Below, piece after piece: positions 8,582-15,450 of a DNA stretch of 33,787 bases (its first letter is position 1; the number at the start of each line of letters is the position of its first letter). Made by a program: the position numbers and the translations under genes. Source of the DNA: Fibrobacter sp. (GTDB lineage Bacteria; Fibrobacterota; Fibrobacteria; Fibrobacterales; Fibrobacteraceae). Below the pieces are notes generated by a model. It made no database searches. It saw nothing but the letters and a program-made list of their open reading frames with translations, and was not told the DNA's origin. The stretch spans positions 1 to 33,787 of the forward strand of contig JAEDLI010000014.1 in assembly GCA_016295375.1 (NCBI GenBank), read 5' to 3'.

Positions 8582-8616
8582 GTCGTCAGTTGTCAGTGAT
8601 GGGTTGTGAGTATATA
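8582..8616. repeat. Degenerate heptamer tandem tract 1
   Basis: Five consecutive 7-base units in the gap before the SulP gene: GTCGTCA, GTTGTCA, GTGATGG, GTTGTGA, GTATATA. The period is exact, although the units vary. Four other tracts in this window share the period but not the unit. Confidence 0.6.
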
Positions 8617-8688
8617 ATTTGGCGCCAAGGGCGCGTTTATTTCCCCTTTCCCCCTTAACGGGGCTTGTAAAGTTTTCTAAATTTGGCG

Positions 8689-8704
8689 CCGTTCTTTAGA
8701 ACGG
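8689..8704 (+). promoter_or_regulatory. Hairpin overlapping the ribosome-binding site of the SulP gene
   Basis: Perfect inverted repeat CCGTTCT/AGAACGG, foldable as a 6-bp stem with a UUUA tetraloop. Its right arm (8698-8704) runs into the Shine-Dalgarno CGGAG at 8702-8706, six bases before the ATG at 8713, so folding would mask part of the ribosome-binding site. Confidence 0.55.
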
Positions 8705-8712
8705 AGTGCCCG

Positions 8713-10623
8713 ATGACTAGTATCCATGCCAAGGAATCTGTCAAGAGTTTCCTGTCTGGCGTCAAGACGACGATTACCCCGGAAATTGCCCGTGTTGTAA
8801 GACGGGGCTATACCCGCAAGGAGTTTACCCGTGACCTGATGTCCGGGATTATCGTGGGCATCTTGGCGCTTCCGCTGGCAATCGCCTTCGCCATCGCTTC
8901 GGGCGTGGGTCCCGAGCAGGGGCTGTACACCGCCATCATCGCGGGCTTTGCCATTTCCCTCTTGGGCGGCTCCCGTTTCCAGATTGGCGGTCCCACGGGT
9001 GCGTTCATTGTGATTGTTTACGGCATCGTGAGCCAGTACGGCTACGACGGCCTTGCTTCTGCTACCTTGCTTGCGGGTATCTTTCTGGTGATTTTCGGGT
9101 TGGCGAAGTTTGGCGCCATCATCAAGTTTATCCCCTACCCGGTGACCGTGGGCTTTACGGCGGGCATAGCCATCATCATCGCTCTCGGCCAGGTGCCCAA
9201 CTTCTTTGGCCTGCGGTTCTTGGCCAAGGACCCTGCCGACGCGGTCGGGAAAATCAAGCTTTACGCCTCCTCCTTTGACACTGTAAATATATATGCGGTT
9301 ATCGTAGGTCTTGTGGCCCTGGCTGTATGTATCTTGTGGCCGAAAATTACGACGAAGGTTCCGGGTTCCCTGGTGGCCATCGTGGTGGCCACGGTCCTTG
9401 TGAAGGTGCTGGGCTGGGACGACCCGGTGAACGGTCACGGCGTGGTGACCATCGGCATGAAAAACCATATTCCCAGCGGGTTCCCGGTGCCCCATCTGCC
9501 CAACATTAGCCTCGAAATGATGCAGAAGGTGTTCCAGCCGGCCCTGACCATCGCCATGCTGGGCGCCATCGAGTCCTTGCTCAGTGCCGTGGTGGCCGAC
9601 GGTATGACCTCTACCAAGCACCGCTCCAACACGGAACTTTTCGGCCAGGGTATCGCCAACATCTTGTCTCCTGTATTCGGCGGTATTCCCGCTACGGGCG
9701 CCATTGCCCGTACGGCAACCAACATCCGTAACGGTGCGGTGAGCCCGGTTTCGGGCCTGGTGCATGCGGTGGTGCTCCTGCTTATTATGCTGGTGCTTGG
9801 CAAGTACGCCGAGATGATTCCCATGGCGGCCCTCGCTGCCGTGCTTTTCCAGGTGTCATTCAACATGTGCGGCTACCGGAGCTTTATCAAGATGTTTAAG
9901 GCTCCCAAGAGCGACGTGATCGTGATGCTGGTGGCGTTTTTCCTCACGGTGATTATCGATTTGACGGTGGCCATCGAAGTGGGAGTGCTCCTGGCCGCAG
10001 TCCTCTTCATCAAGCGCATGAGCGATGTTGCCGAAGTGGAAACAGTGACCGAAGCTCTCAAGGAAGACGACGAAGAGGCTGCCCACAACGAGCTCAGCCG
10101 CCAGGTGCCCAAGGGCGTGGCCGTTTACGAGCTGGCCGGCTCCCTGTTTTTTGGTGCGGTGGACAAGTTCAAGGATACCATGGCCCGTATCTCCGACAAG
10201 CCGAAGATTCTCATTTTGCGTATGCGGAGCGTGTCCAGTATTGACGCCGCCGGTATCCAGATGATCGAGGACCTGCTGAACCGCTGCAATAGCGAAGGCA
10301 CCCAGCTGCTCTTGAGCGGTGTGCATGCCCAGCCCGTGGTGGCCTTGACCCGCGCAGGGGTGCTGAAACAGCTGGGCGAAGAAAATGCTCTGGGTAACAT
10401 CGATGCCGCCCTGAACCGGGCCCGTGAAATTCTGGGCCTCCCTGTGGTGGATACGTCCCACGAGGTGGTGCAGGCGCCTACCGTTTCTTGGGAAAAGAGC
10501 CTGAACAAGCCCTGGATGCCCGAAGAATCCAACGCTGCCGTTGCCGAAGAGACTCCCGAGGTTATCGCCGAACGCATGATGGACGAACCCATCGTGAAGA
10601 TTGAGGAAAAGCCCGGGAAGTAA
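8713..10623 (+). CDS. SulP family anion transporter with C-terminal STAS domain
   Basis: 636-aa inner-membrane transporter for sulfate, bicarbonate or a related anion. The TM region runs from about 40 to 435, with the SulP signature region LPLAIAFAIASGVGPEQGLYT (about 53-73), GGPTGAF (92-98) and the conserved GGIPATGAIARTATNIRNGA stretch (323-342). Residues 466-575 form a STAS domain ending in MRSVSSIDAAGIQMIEDL, the usual anti-sigma-antagonist-like signature. An acidic tail (600-636) follows. The ATG at 8713 is chosen for its CGGAG ribosome-binding site. A 14- or 12-TM count is not settled here. Sulfate transport would fit the nearby TusA-like gene, but a bicarbonate/sodium symport role (BicA/DauA type) is equally possible. 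Confidence 0.9.
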   Translation: MTSIHAKESVKSFLSGVKTTITPEIARVVRRGYTRKEFTRDLMSGIIVGILALPLAIAFAIASGVGPEQGLYTAIIAGFAISLLGGSRFQIGGPTGAFIVIVYGIVSQYGYDGLASATLLAGIFLVIFGLAKFGAIIKFIPYPVTVGFTAGIAIIIALGQVPNFFGLRFLAKDPADAVGKIKLYASSFDTVNIYAVIVGLVALAVCILWPKITTKVPGSLVAIVVATVLVKVLGWDDPVNGHGVVTIGMKNHIPSGFPVPHLPNISLEMMQKVFQPALTIAMLGAIESLLSAVVADGMTSTKHRSNTELFGQGIANILSPVFGGIPATGAIARTATNIRNGAVSPVSGLVHAVVLLLIMLVLGKYAEMIPMAALAAVLFQVSFNMCGYRSFIKMFKAPKSDVIVMLVAFFLTVIIDLTVAIEVGVLLAAVLFIKRMSDVAEVETVTEALKEDDEEAAHNELSRQVPKGVAVYELAGSLFFGAVDKFKDTMARISDKPKILILRMRSVSSIDAAGIQMIEDLLNRCNSEGTQLLLSGVHAQPVVALTRAGVLKQLGEENALGNIDAALNRAREILGLPVVDTSHEVVQAPTVSWEKSLNKPWMPEESNAAVAEETPEVIAERMMDEPIVKIEEKPGK

Positions 10624-10644
10624 AGGCGAATAATTTTTTTAGGG

Positions 10645-11169
10645 TTACACCCCGAGGGCCTCGATGGCGGCCTTGTACTTGTGGAGGCGGAACTTGGTCT
10701 TGAGTTCCCGGCGTTCCTGGCGCTGGATGTACTTGTCGTCCATGAGCATGGTCAAGATGGCGGCCTTCGCCTTGGCAGCTATGGGATTGTCCTTGAGGGT
10801 CTCCACGAATTTCACGAATTCTTTTTCGCGAGCCTCGTAGGTGGCCTGTTCGGCGGGCATGCCCTGGGCCATGAGGTTGCAGCTGTATTCGTCGATCCAG
10901 CCCTGGTTCTTGTGGTAGGTCATCTTCTGGATGAGTTCCACCATGTCGGCGGGCACGCCCATGGCGATGACGTCTTCGGGAGTCTTCTTGGTAGAAGCCG
11001 TGATGAGGTCCTGCAAGATGGCGAGGGTCTGCACCTCTTCGGACTCGCCCTTGTTCTTGAGGTAGTCCGCCACGTTCTGCAGAAAGTCGATGTAGGGTCC
11101 GCCGGCCTTGTCTTTTTGACCTTTGTGGACTTCAGCGGCAATTTTGTAGGCTTCTTGGTAAGAGAGCAT
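10645..11169 (-). CDS. RelA/SpoT-type HD-fold protein with degraded metal site
   Basis: 174 aa. Residues 5-85 follow the HD domain of small ppGpp hydrolases (MESH1/SpoT): AYKIAAEVHKGQKDKAGGPYI, then VADYL, then the helix that normally carries the HD doublet. The metal ligands are mostly lost: the usual PYIxHP reads PYIDFL (Phe29) and the usual LLHDVVEDT reads ILQDLITAS (Gln53-Asp54). The C-terminal half is a charged helical extension. Without the first two His ligands, Mn-dependent hydrolysis of (p)ppGpp is unlikely, so the protein may bind a nucleotide or act structurally. An AAGGAA precedes the ATG. It is read in the same direction as metF, 105 bases downstream of it. Confidence 0.75.
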   Translation of the reverse strand: MLSYQEAYKIAAEVHKGQKDKAGGPYIDFLQNVADYLKNKGESEEVQTLAILQDLITASTKKTPEDVIAMGVPADMVELIQKMTYHKNQGWIDEYSCNLMAQGMPAEQATYEAREKEFVKFVETLKDNPIAAKAKAAILTMLMDDKYIQRQERRELKTKFRLHKYKAAIEALGV

Positions 11170-11274
11170 AATGTTCCTTTATGAGTGTAAAATCTTGGGG
11201 CGACTGGCGCCTTACCCCCAATATATATAAAATATGCTGGGGAAAGTGTCACATTTTTGTCTTATTTTGAGTTT

Positions 11275-12162
11275 CTAGGCGAAGTTCTTGCCCAAAATGG
11301 CGGAGACGTTCTTCAGGATTCCTTCGGCCACGTCGGGCTTGTTCATGGAATAGACGTGCACGTTGGTGATGCCGTTGGCGTACAGGTCGATAATCTGGTC
11401 GCTGGCGTAGATGATGCCCGCCTGCTTCATGGCTTCGGGGTCACTCCCGAACTTGTCCACCAGGGACTTGAACCGCTGGGGCATGAAGGAGCCCGAAAGC
11501 TTGATGGCCCGCTCCACCTGGTTGGCGTTGGTGATGGGCATGATGCCGGGGAGTACGGGGCTGGTGACTCCTGCTTCCCGGAGCTTGTACATGAAGTTCA
11601 GGAACAGGTTGTTGTCGAATACCATCTGGGTGGTTAAGAAGTCGGCGCCCGCGTCCACTTTTTCCTTGAGGTGCTTGATGTCTTCGGCCTGTGTCTTGCT
11701 TTCGGGGTGCTTTTCGGGGTAACAGGCCGCCCCGATGCAGAAGTCCGCGTCGGCGGCCTTGAGTTCCTGGATGAGTTCTACGGCGTAGTGGTAGTCGCAA
11801 CCCTCCTGACCTTTTTCGATGAGCTCCGGAGTGAGGTCGCCGCGGAGGGCCATCACGTTCTTGATGCCTGCGGCCTTCATGTCGGCGATGCGCTGGCGGA
11901 CTGTCTCCTTGCTGCTGGACACGCAGGTGAGGTGGCCCAGCATGGGGATGTTGTATTTTTCCTTGAGGTTTTTCGCGATGTCCAGGGTGAAGTGGCTTAC
12001 GCCGCCGCCTGCGCCGTAGGTAACGCTCATGAAGGCGGGGCCGAGGGCCGCGATGGATTCGGTTGCCGCCTTGACGCTCTCGAAGCTGGTTTCCTTCTTG
12101 GGCGGGAACACCTCGAAGGAGAGGCTCATCTTGTCTTGCTTCAGGATGTCGATAATCTTCAT
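11275..12162 (-). CDS. metF: Methylenetetrahydrofolate reductase
   Basis: 295-aa MTHFR, reducing 5,10-methylene-THF to 5-methyl-THF for methionine synthesis. The N-terminus SLSFEVFPPKKE carries the catalytic Glu; the TIM-barrel landmarks follow (SVTYGAGG, HLTCVSSS, NVMALRGDLTP, TTQMVFDNN, LPGIMPI). The ATG at 12160-12162 is chosen because it starts at the family's N-terminus and has GGAG six bases upstream. The frame stays open much further upstream, but that part runs antisense through tRNA-Arg and is not coding. The promoter region holds an inverted repeat at 12205-12234. Confidence 0.95.
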   Translation of the reverse strand: MKIIDILKQDKMSLSFEVFPPKKETSFESVKAATESIAALGPAFMSVTYGAGGGVSHFTLDIAKNLKEKYNIPMLGHLTCVSSSKETVRQRIADMKAAGIKNVMALRGDLTPELIEKGQEGCDYHYAVELIQELKAADADFCIGAACYPEKHPESKTQAEDIKHLKEKVDAGADFLTTQMVFDNNLFLNFMYKLREAGVTSPVLPGIMPITNANQVERAIKLSGSFMPQRFKSLVDKFGSDPEAMKQAGIIYASDQIIDLYANGITNVHVYSMNKPDVAEGILKNVSAILGKNFA

Positions 12163-12204
12163 AGAAACTCCGGCGGGGCGCAGTATCCGGACTGGCACCC
12201 CAGG

Positions 12205-12234
12205 TTTATGCAAATATTTTAATACGTGCATAAA
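12205..12234. promoter_or_regulatory. Inverted repeat in the metF/tRNA intergenic region
   Basis: TTTATGCA (12205-12212) and TGCATAAA (12227-12234) are perfect 8-bp arms separated by 14 AT-rich bases. It lies 43-72 bases upstream of the metF ATG and could be a dimeric-repressor operator over the metF promoter or a leader hairpin. It does not resemble the MetJ box. Confidence 0.4.
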
Positions 12235-12312
12235 TCTAGATAAAGTTTGGCGGGATGGCAACGGGGAAGGGGTGTTGATGAGTGAAATTTTTTCTATATT
12301 AGAGCCCGCTTT

Positions 12313-12386
12313 GCTCGCGTAGCTCAGTTGGATAGAGCAGCTGCCTTCTAAGCAGCGGGTCGTGGGTTCGACTCCCGCCGTGAGTA
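12313..12386 (+). tRNA. tRNA-Arg (anticodon UCU)
   Basis: 74-nt cloverleaf. The acceptor stem 12313-12319 pairs with 12379-12385 (two G-U pairs). D stem GCTC/GAGC, anticodon stem GCTGC/GCAGC with loop CTTCTAA (anticodon TCT at 12347-12349), variable loop GGGTC, T stem GTGGG/CCCGC with TTCGACT loop; discriminator A. The CCA end is not encoded. A TATATT -10-like box is at 12295-12300 and a terminator begins four bases after the gene. Confidence 0.97.
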
Positions 12387-12564
12387 TAAATAGTCTGGAC
12401 ACCATTGGTGTCCAGACTATTTATTTTTAAGGAGTGGGCGAACCCGAAGTGCTTTGTGACTCCCGCCGTGAATTATGCTTGCATATCCGAGCCGAAGCCG
12501 GAGCTGCTTCGCGTAGCGGAGCAGCCTCCCGCCGTGAGTGACTTTATTAATTTGCCGTGAGTAT
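12370..12564 (+). repeat. Serial partial copies of the tRNA-Arg 3' end
   Basis: The tRNA tail GACTCCCGCCGTGAGTAT (12370-12387) recurs as GACTCCCGCCGTGA (12458-12471), CTCCCGCCGTGAGT (12526-12539) and GCCGTGAGTAT (12554-12564); the last overlaps the stop codon of the toxin gene. Between copies 2 and 3 lies an imperfect hairpin (GCTGCTTCGC at 12503-12512, GCGGAGCAGC at 12516-12525). Duplicated tRNA 3' ends are the usual scar of tRNA-targeting integrative elements, but no integrase is present here. Confidence 0.7.
12390..12427 (+). terminator. Rho-independent terminator of tRNA-Arg
   Basis: Perfect 14-bp inverted repeat (12390-12403 and 12407-12420) with a 3-nt loop, followed by a T-rich tail (TTATTTTT). 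Confidence 0.9.
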
Positions 12565-12902
12565 TATATAATCGGGAACATCATACGTGTCCAGAGGGCG
12601 TCGTCTAGATCGCGTCTGGAATCAACAACGGCCAAGACTTTGACGCGGTTTTCTTCTTTGCGGTAAAAGATTCTCCAGGGGCTTACAACGAGTTCCCGGA
12701 ATCCGTTGATTTGCAAATATTCTAATTCCGCAGGAATTTTGCCCAAATCAGGAAACTTTTCAAGTACCTGACATTCCTTCTTTATTCTTGCAAGAACATC
12801 CTTGGCGTTTTTAGGGCTGCTCGCTGCGATATGCATGATGATGGACTTCAAGTCGAGAGATGCCGATTCGGACCATTCTACAATGATTTTCTTAGAGGGC
12901 AT
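12564..12902 (-). CDS. RelE/ParE superfamily toxin
   Basis: 112 aa, typical of the family. It starts with the IVEWSESASLDLKSIIMHIA helix pair, has FPDLGKIPAEL and ends with the diagnostic strands FRELVVSPWRIFYRKEENRVKVLAVVDSRRDL, with the Arg residues typical of this fold. RelE members cleave mRNA on the ribosome and ParE members poison gyrase; the sequence alone does not decide. The start codon lies inside the end of the antitoxin gene (11-base overlap), so translation is coupled. Confidence 0.88.
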   Translation of the reverse strand: MPSKKIIVEWSESASLDLKSIIMHIAASSPKNAKDVLARIKKECQVLEKFPDLGKIPAELEYLQINGFRELVVSPWRIFYRKEENRVKVLAVVDSRRDLDDALWTRMMFPII

Positions 12903-13167
12903 TCAGTTCTTTCTCCAAGGAATCAAAGAGGTCTTTTTGATTGATTGTTTTTCCTTTTGAAAATTCGGCTTCGCTTTGAGCGAAAAGCTTAAACAACTTT
13001 AAGCCGTCCTGCATCATTTGGAATGTCTCGGTATCGAGGATTACGCCGCGAGCTTCACCGTTTTGCGTGACGATGTAGGGTGCACGAGTGTCATTTACAT
13101 GGTCTAGCACTTTTGCAGCGTTTGCCTTAATGTAAGAAATCGGCTTGATATTTTTATAGGTCGGCAT
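12892..13167 (-). CDS. Phd/YefM-type antitoxin
   Basis: 91 aa. The N-terminal DNA-binding half has the Phd/YefM pattern (ISYIKANAAKVLDHVNDTRAPYIVTQNGEARGVILDTETF); the C-terminal part is charged and probably disordered until it wraps the toxin. It is the first gene of a two-gene operon with the toxin, which it would neutralise and, with it, autoregulate. The pair sits just beyond the tRNA-Arg 3'-end repeats. Confidence 0.88.
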   Translation of the reverse strand: MPTYKNIKPISYIKANAAKVLDHVNDTRAPYIVTQNGEARGVILDTETFQMMQDGLKLFKLFAQSEAEFSKGKTINQKDLFDSLEKELNAL

Positions 13168-13240
13168 AAAACCTCGCGTAAGACTGAATTCGGTATTAAA
13201 TATAGTCTTTCGCTAGAAATAAAGCAAGCGATATATTTGT

Positions 13241-13819
13241 CTAATCACGCTTAATCTCAATAGCAGCCAGTTCTGAGCCAGTTTCCAGGTGGTGTACGCT
13301 GAATTGCGGGGGAGTGGTGGAGCCTTCGCCGAAGGTTTCGTAAATTCCGAAGGTCGGCGGGTTTCCGCCCTTGGGTAGGCTGGTGGAGCCGGGGTTCAGG
13401 CAATAGACTCCGTCCACGTTGGTTTCGGCGGTGAAAATGTGGGTGTGGCCCGAAAAATAGACGTCGGCTTTGTAGTGGCTGAACAGGTACGGGTCGTAAA
13501 GGTGACCGTGGCTCAAGAATAGTGTTAGGCCGCCCTCTTCGATTTTGGCAAAGTCGGCAAGGCACGGGAATCCGAGCACCATCTGGTCCACTTCGGCGTC
13601 GCAGTTGCCGCGCACCGCGGTAATTTTCTCCTTGAGCGGGCTCAAGAGTTCGACAACTCCTTGCGGGTCGTGTCCGCCCGGCAGCGGGTTCCGCGGCCCG
13701 TGATAAAGAAGGTCGCCCAATAGGAAAATGCGGTCGCATTTGAGCTTGTCGAGGTAAGAAAGCGCCATCTTGCAGGCGAACGCAGAACCGTGAATATCAG
13801 AAAGAACTAAAGTGCGCAT
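13241..13819 (-). CDS. yfcE: YfcE-type metallophosphodiesterase
   Basis: 192-aa calcineurin-like phosphoesterase. All metal-binding blocks are present: LVLSDIHGS (DxH), LLGDLLYHGPRNPLP (GD), VRGNCDAEVDQM (GNCD), LFLSHGHL and YFSGHTH (GHxH), then NPGSTSLPKGGN. The HGPRNPLPGG and CDAEVDQM stretches are those of E. coli YfcE, a Mn-dependent phosphodiesterase. The ATG at 13817-13819 begins at the family N-terminus; the longer open frame upstream runs antisense to the divergent gene. Only 57 bases separate the divergent starts. Confidence 0.92.
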   Translation of the reverse strand: MRTLVLSDIHGSAFACKMALSYLDKLKCDRIFLLGDLLYHGPRNPLPGGHDPQGVVELLSPLKEKITAVRGNCDAEVDQMVLGFPCLADFAKIEEGGLTLFLSHGHLYDPYLFSHYKADVYFSGHTHIFTAETNVDGVYCLNPGSTSLPKGGNPPTFGIYETFGEGSTTPPQFSVHHLETGSELAAIEIKRD

Positions 13820-13876
13820 AGGATAATTCAGAATTCGAATTTCGGAGATGATTGTAATATAGTTAAAATAGGGTAG

Positions 13877-14803
13877 GTGGGCGAAATAGAAATAGGTATA
13901 TTTGACGCAATGAGCGTTTACTACCACCTTCCCGGACTGTTCGAATTTTATGACCTGTACAAGGCGTTCTTGCCGCTGTTCCGCAAGCATCGGGAATTCT
14001 TTTACGAGTGGTGTGAAATCGGCTCCATTTACGGTGCGCCCAGCGATTGCCTGTGGGGTGGTGGCCGCGTCGGATTTGGCGATGCGGATCCCGAGGCCGT
14101 TGCCGCACTCACCAAGGAATACGGCATTTCGGCGCGCCTGACCTTCAGCAATTCCTTGCTCCGTGAAGAACATCTTGCCGACAAGAAATGCAACGCCTTG
14201 TGCGCCCTGTTCGAAAAAAATGGAGCGGCTTCGAGCGGCGTTATTGTTCATTCGGATTTGTTGCTCGATTACATCAAGGCGAAGTATCCGGGATTCTATT
14301 TCGTTTCTTCAACCACGAAGGTGCTGACAGATTTCGCCCAATTCGAGGGTGAACTGAAGCGCGACGAATTTAGTTACGTGGTGCCGGATTTCAGGCTCAA
14401 CAAGCAATTCGCCAAACTCAACGCTCTAATGCCCGCGCAAAAGCAGAAAATCGAATTTCTGTGTAATGAATGCTGCTGGTTCGGCTGCCAAGACCGCAAA
14501 AAGTGCTACGAGAACGTGAGCCAAAAGAACCTCGGCGAAACTCAAGAAGACCACGTTTGTGCCTCGCCGAACGCAGGGCGCGGCTACCGCTTCTCTGACG
14601 CCATGAAAAATCCCGGATTCATCGGAATCAGTGACATCCAAAACGTGTACGCCCCGCAAGGATTCCGCCACTTTAAAATCGAAGGCCGCAGCCTCGGCAG
14701 CGCCATTATCTTGGAGTTTCTGCTCTATTACATGACCAAACCCGAATACCAGCTCCAAGTCCGCGAAGAAATCTACCTCGACAGCTCGCTCGACTTGTTT
14801 TGA
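13877..14803 (+). CDS. U32 peptidase-like protein with cysteine cluster
   Basis: 308-aa (GTG start; ATG at 13910 would remove 11 residues). It has features of the U32/UbiU-UbiV superfamily: a TIM-barrel-like N-terminal half with EIGSIYGAPSDCLWGGGR and later a HFKIEGRSLGS block comparable to the KIEGR motif of U32 proteins. A dense Cys group (Cys196, 199, 200, 204, 210 and another near 230 in HVCASP) looks like an Fe-S or zinc site. UbiU/UbiV-type members use a 4Fe-4S cluster in oxygen-independent hydroxylation, while others modify RNA or degrade protein. Which applies here cannot be decided. It stands alone after the divergent yfcE. Confidence 0.6.
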   Translation: MGEIEIGIFDAMSVYYHLPGLFEFYDLYKAFLPLFRKHREFFYEWCEIGSIYGAPSDCLWGGGRVGFGDADPEAVAALTKEYGISARLTFSNSLLREEHLADKKCNALCALFEKNGAASSGVIVHSDLLLDYIKAKYPGFYFVSSTTKVLTDFAQFEGELKRDEFSYVVPDFRLNKQFAKLNALMPAQKQKIEFLCNECCWFGCQDRKKCYENVSQKNLGETQEDHVCASPNAGRGYRFSDAMKNPGFIGISDIQNVYAPQGFRHFKIEGRSLGSAIILEFLLYYMTKPEYQLQVREEIYLDSSLDLF

Positions 14804-14883
14804 GTTTTTTAGTGTGCCGATTCTATTGCTCTTATGTAAGGAATAATGTATATTATGTATGATACGGCATCAAGGAACTCTTT

Positions 14884-15057
14884 ATGACAACGACAAAAAG
14901 CATTGATTCTTACAGATTGACGGACTTGGAAGAGCCGACCGATGAAATGCTTGCACAAATCATGAGGGAAGCTGCCGAAGATGCTCGCAAGGCAAACGCC
15001 GATGCCACTAAACGTTTTTTCGATGAAATCGAAAAGGCTGCCGCAACCATCCGTTAA
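14884..15057 (+). CDS. Small antitoxin partner of a zeta-type toxin
   Basis: 57-aa acidic helical protein (MTTTKSIDSYRLTDLEEPTD, then EMLAQIMREAAEDA and a Lys/Ala-rich tail). AAGGAA lies eight bases upstream of the ATG. It ends ten bases before a zeta-toxin-like gene, the arrangement of small epsilon-type or unnamed antitoxins before zeta toxins. The assignment rests on size, position and composition rather than on a firm family match. It appears intact although its toxin is broken. Confidence 0.6.
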   Translation: MTTTKSIDSYRLTDLEEPTDEMLAQIMREAAEDARKANADATKRFFDEIEKAAATIR

Positions 15058-15067
15058 CAGGCGTGTC

Positions 15068-15432
15068 ATGACAGAAGAACATCGCCCAGTACTTATTGTT
15101 GTTGCCGGCCCTAATGGTTCGGGAAAAACGACCATTACATCATTCGTTTGTTTTTTTGTCGCGACCTCACACCCATCTATCAATGCCGCTAGAATTGCAA
15201 AGCGAGTGATACAGGGCGGTCATGATGTCCCGATTTCTAAGATTATTTCTAGATACCAGAAATCAATTTTCAACTGCAAGAAGATAATCCCATCGGTGGA
15301 TCGTCTTTATGTTTATGACAATTCGGTTGAAGACCAGGACGCTTCGCTTTTGTTCAGAATGTCAGATGGGAAACTGGTAAAAAATATACCGACGATATTC
15401 CTCAGTGGGCTAAGACAATTATGCATATTTGA
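15068..15432 (+). pseudogene. Decayed zeta-toxin-like P-loop kinase
   Basis: The frame starts MTEEHRPVLIVVAGPNGSGKTTITS, a Walker A typical of zeta toxins (UDP-N-acetylglucosamine kinases). Straight after Ser25 it jumps to FVCFFVATSHPSINAARIAKRV and then GGHDVPISKIISRYQKSI, which belong to the late part of the family. The part with the substrate-binding and catalytic Asp/Arg residues is missing, an inferred in-frame deletion of about 70-100 residues near 15142-15150. Near the 3' end, at the A6 run 15379-15384, the frame slips: shifting by one base gives KYTDDIPQWAKTIMHI and a stop at 15430-15432, the expected C-terminus, whereas the unshifted frame runs on to 15454. Two lesions make it very probably non-functional. 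Confidence 0.75.
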
Positions 15433-15450
15433 TGCAATGAGAGGTGCTGA

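Noticed and set aside
8677..9765. 362-codon minus-strand frame opposite the SulP gene
   Set aside because: Antisense shadow with His/Arg/Gly bias; the plus strand encodes a clear transporter.
12163..12405. In-frame N-terminal extension of metF by 81 residues
   Set aside because: It runs antisense through tRNA-Arg and has the look of translated tRNA. The family N-terminus and a good ribosome-binding site are at 12162.
13820..14251. In-frame extension of yfcE by 144 residues
   Set aside because: It is antisense to the U32-like gene and lies before the normal YfcE start.
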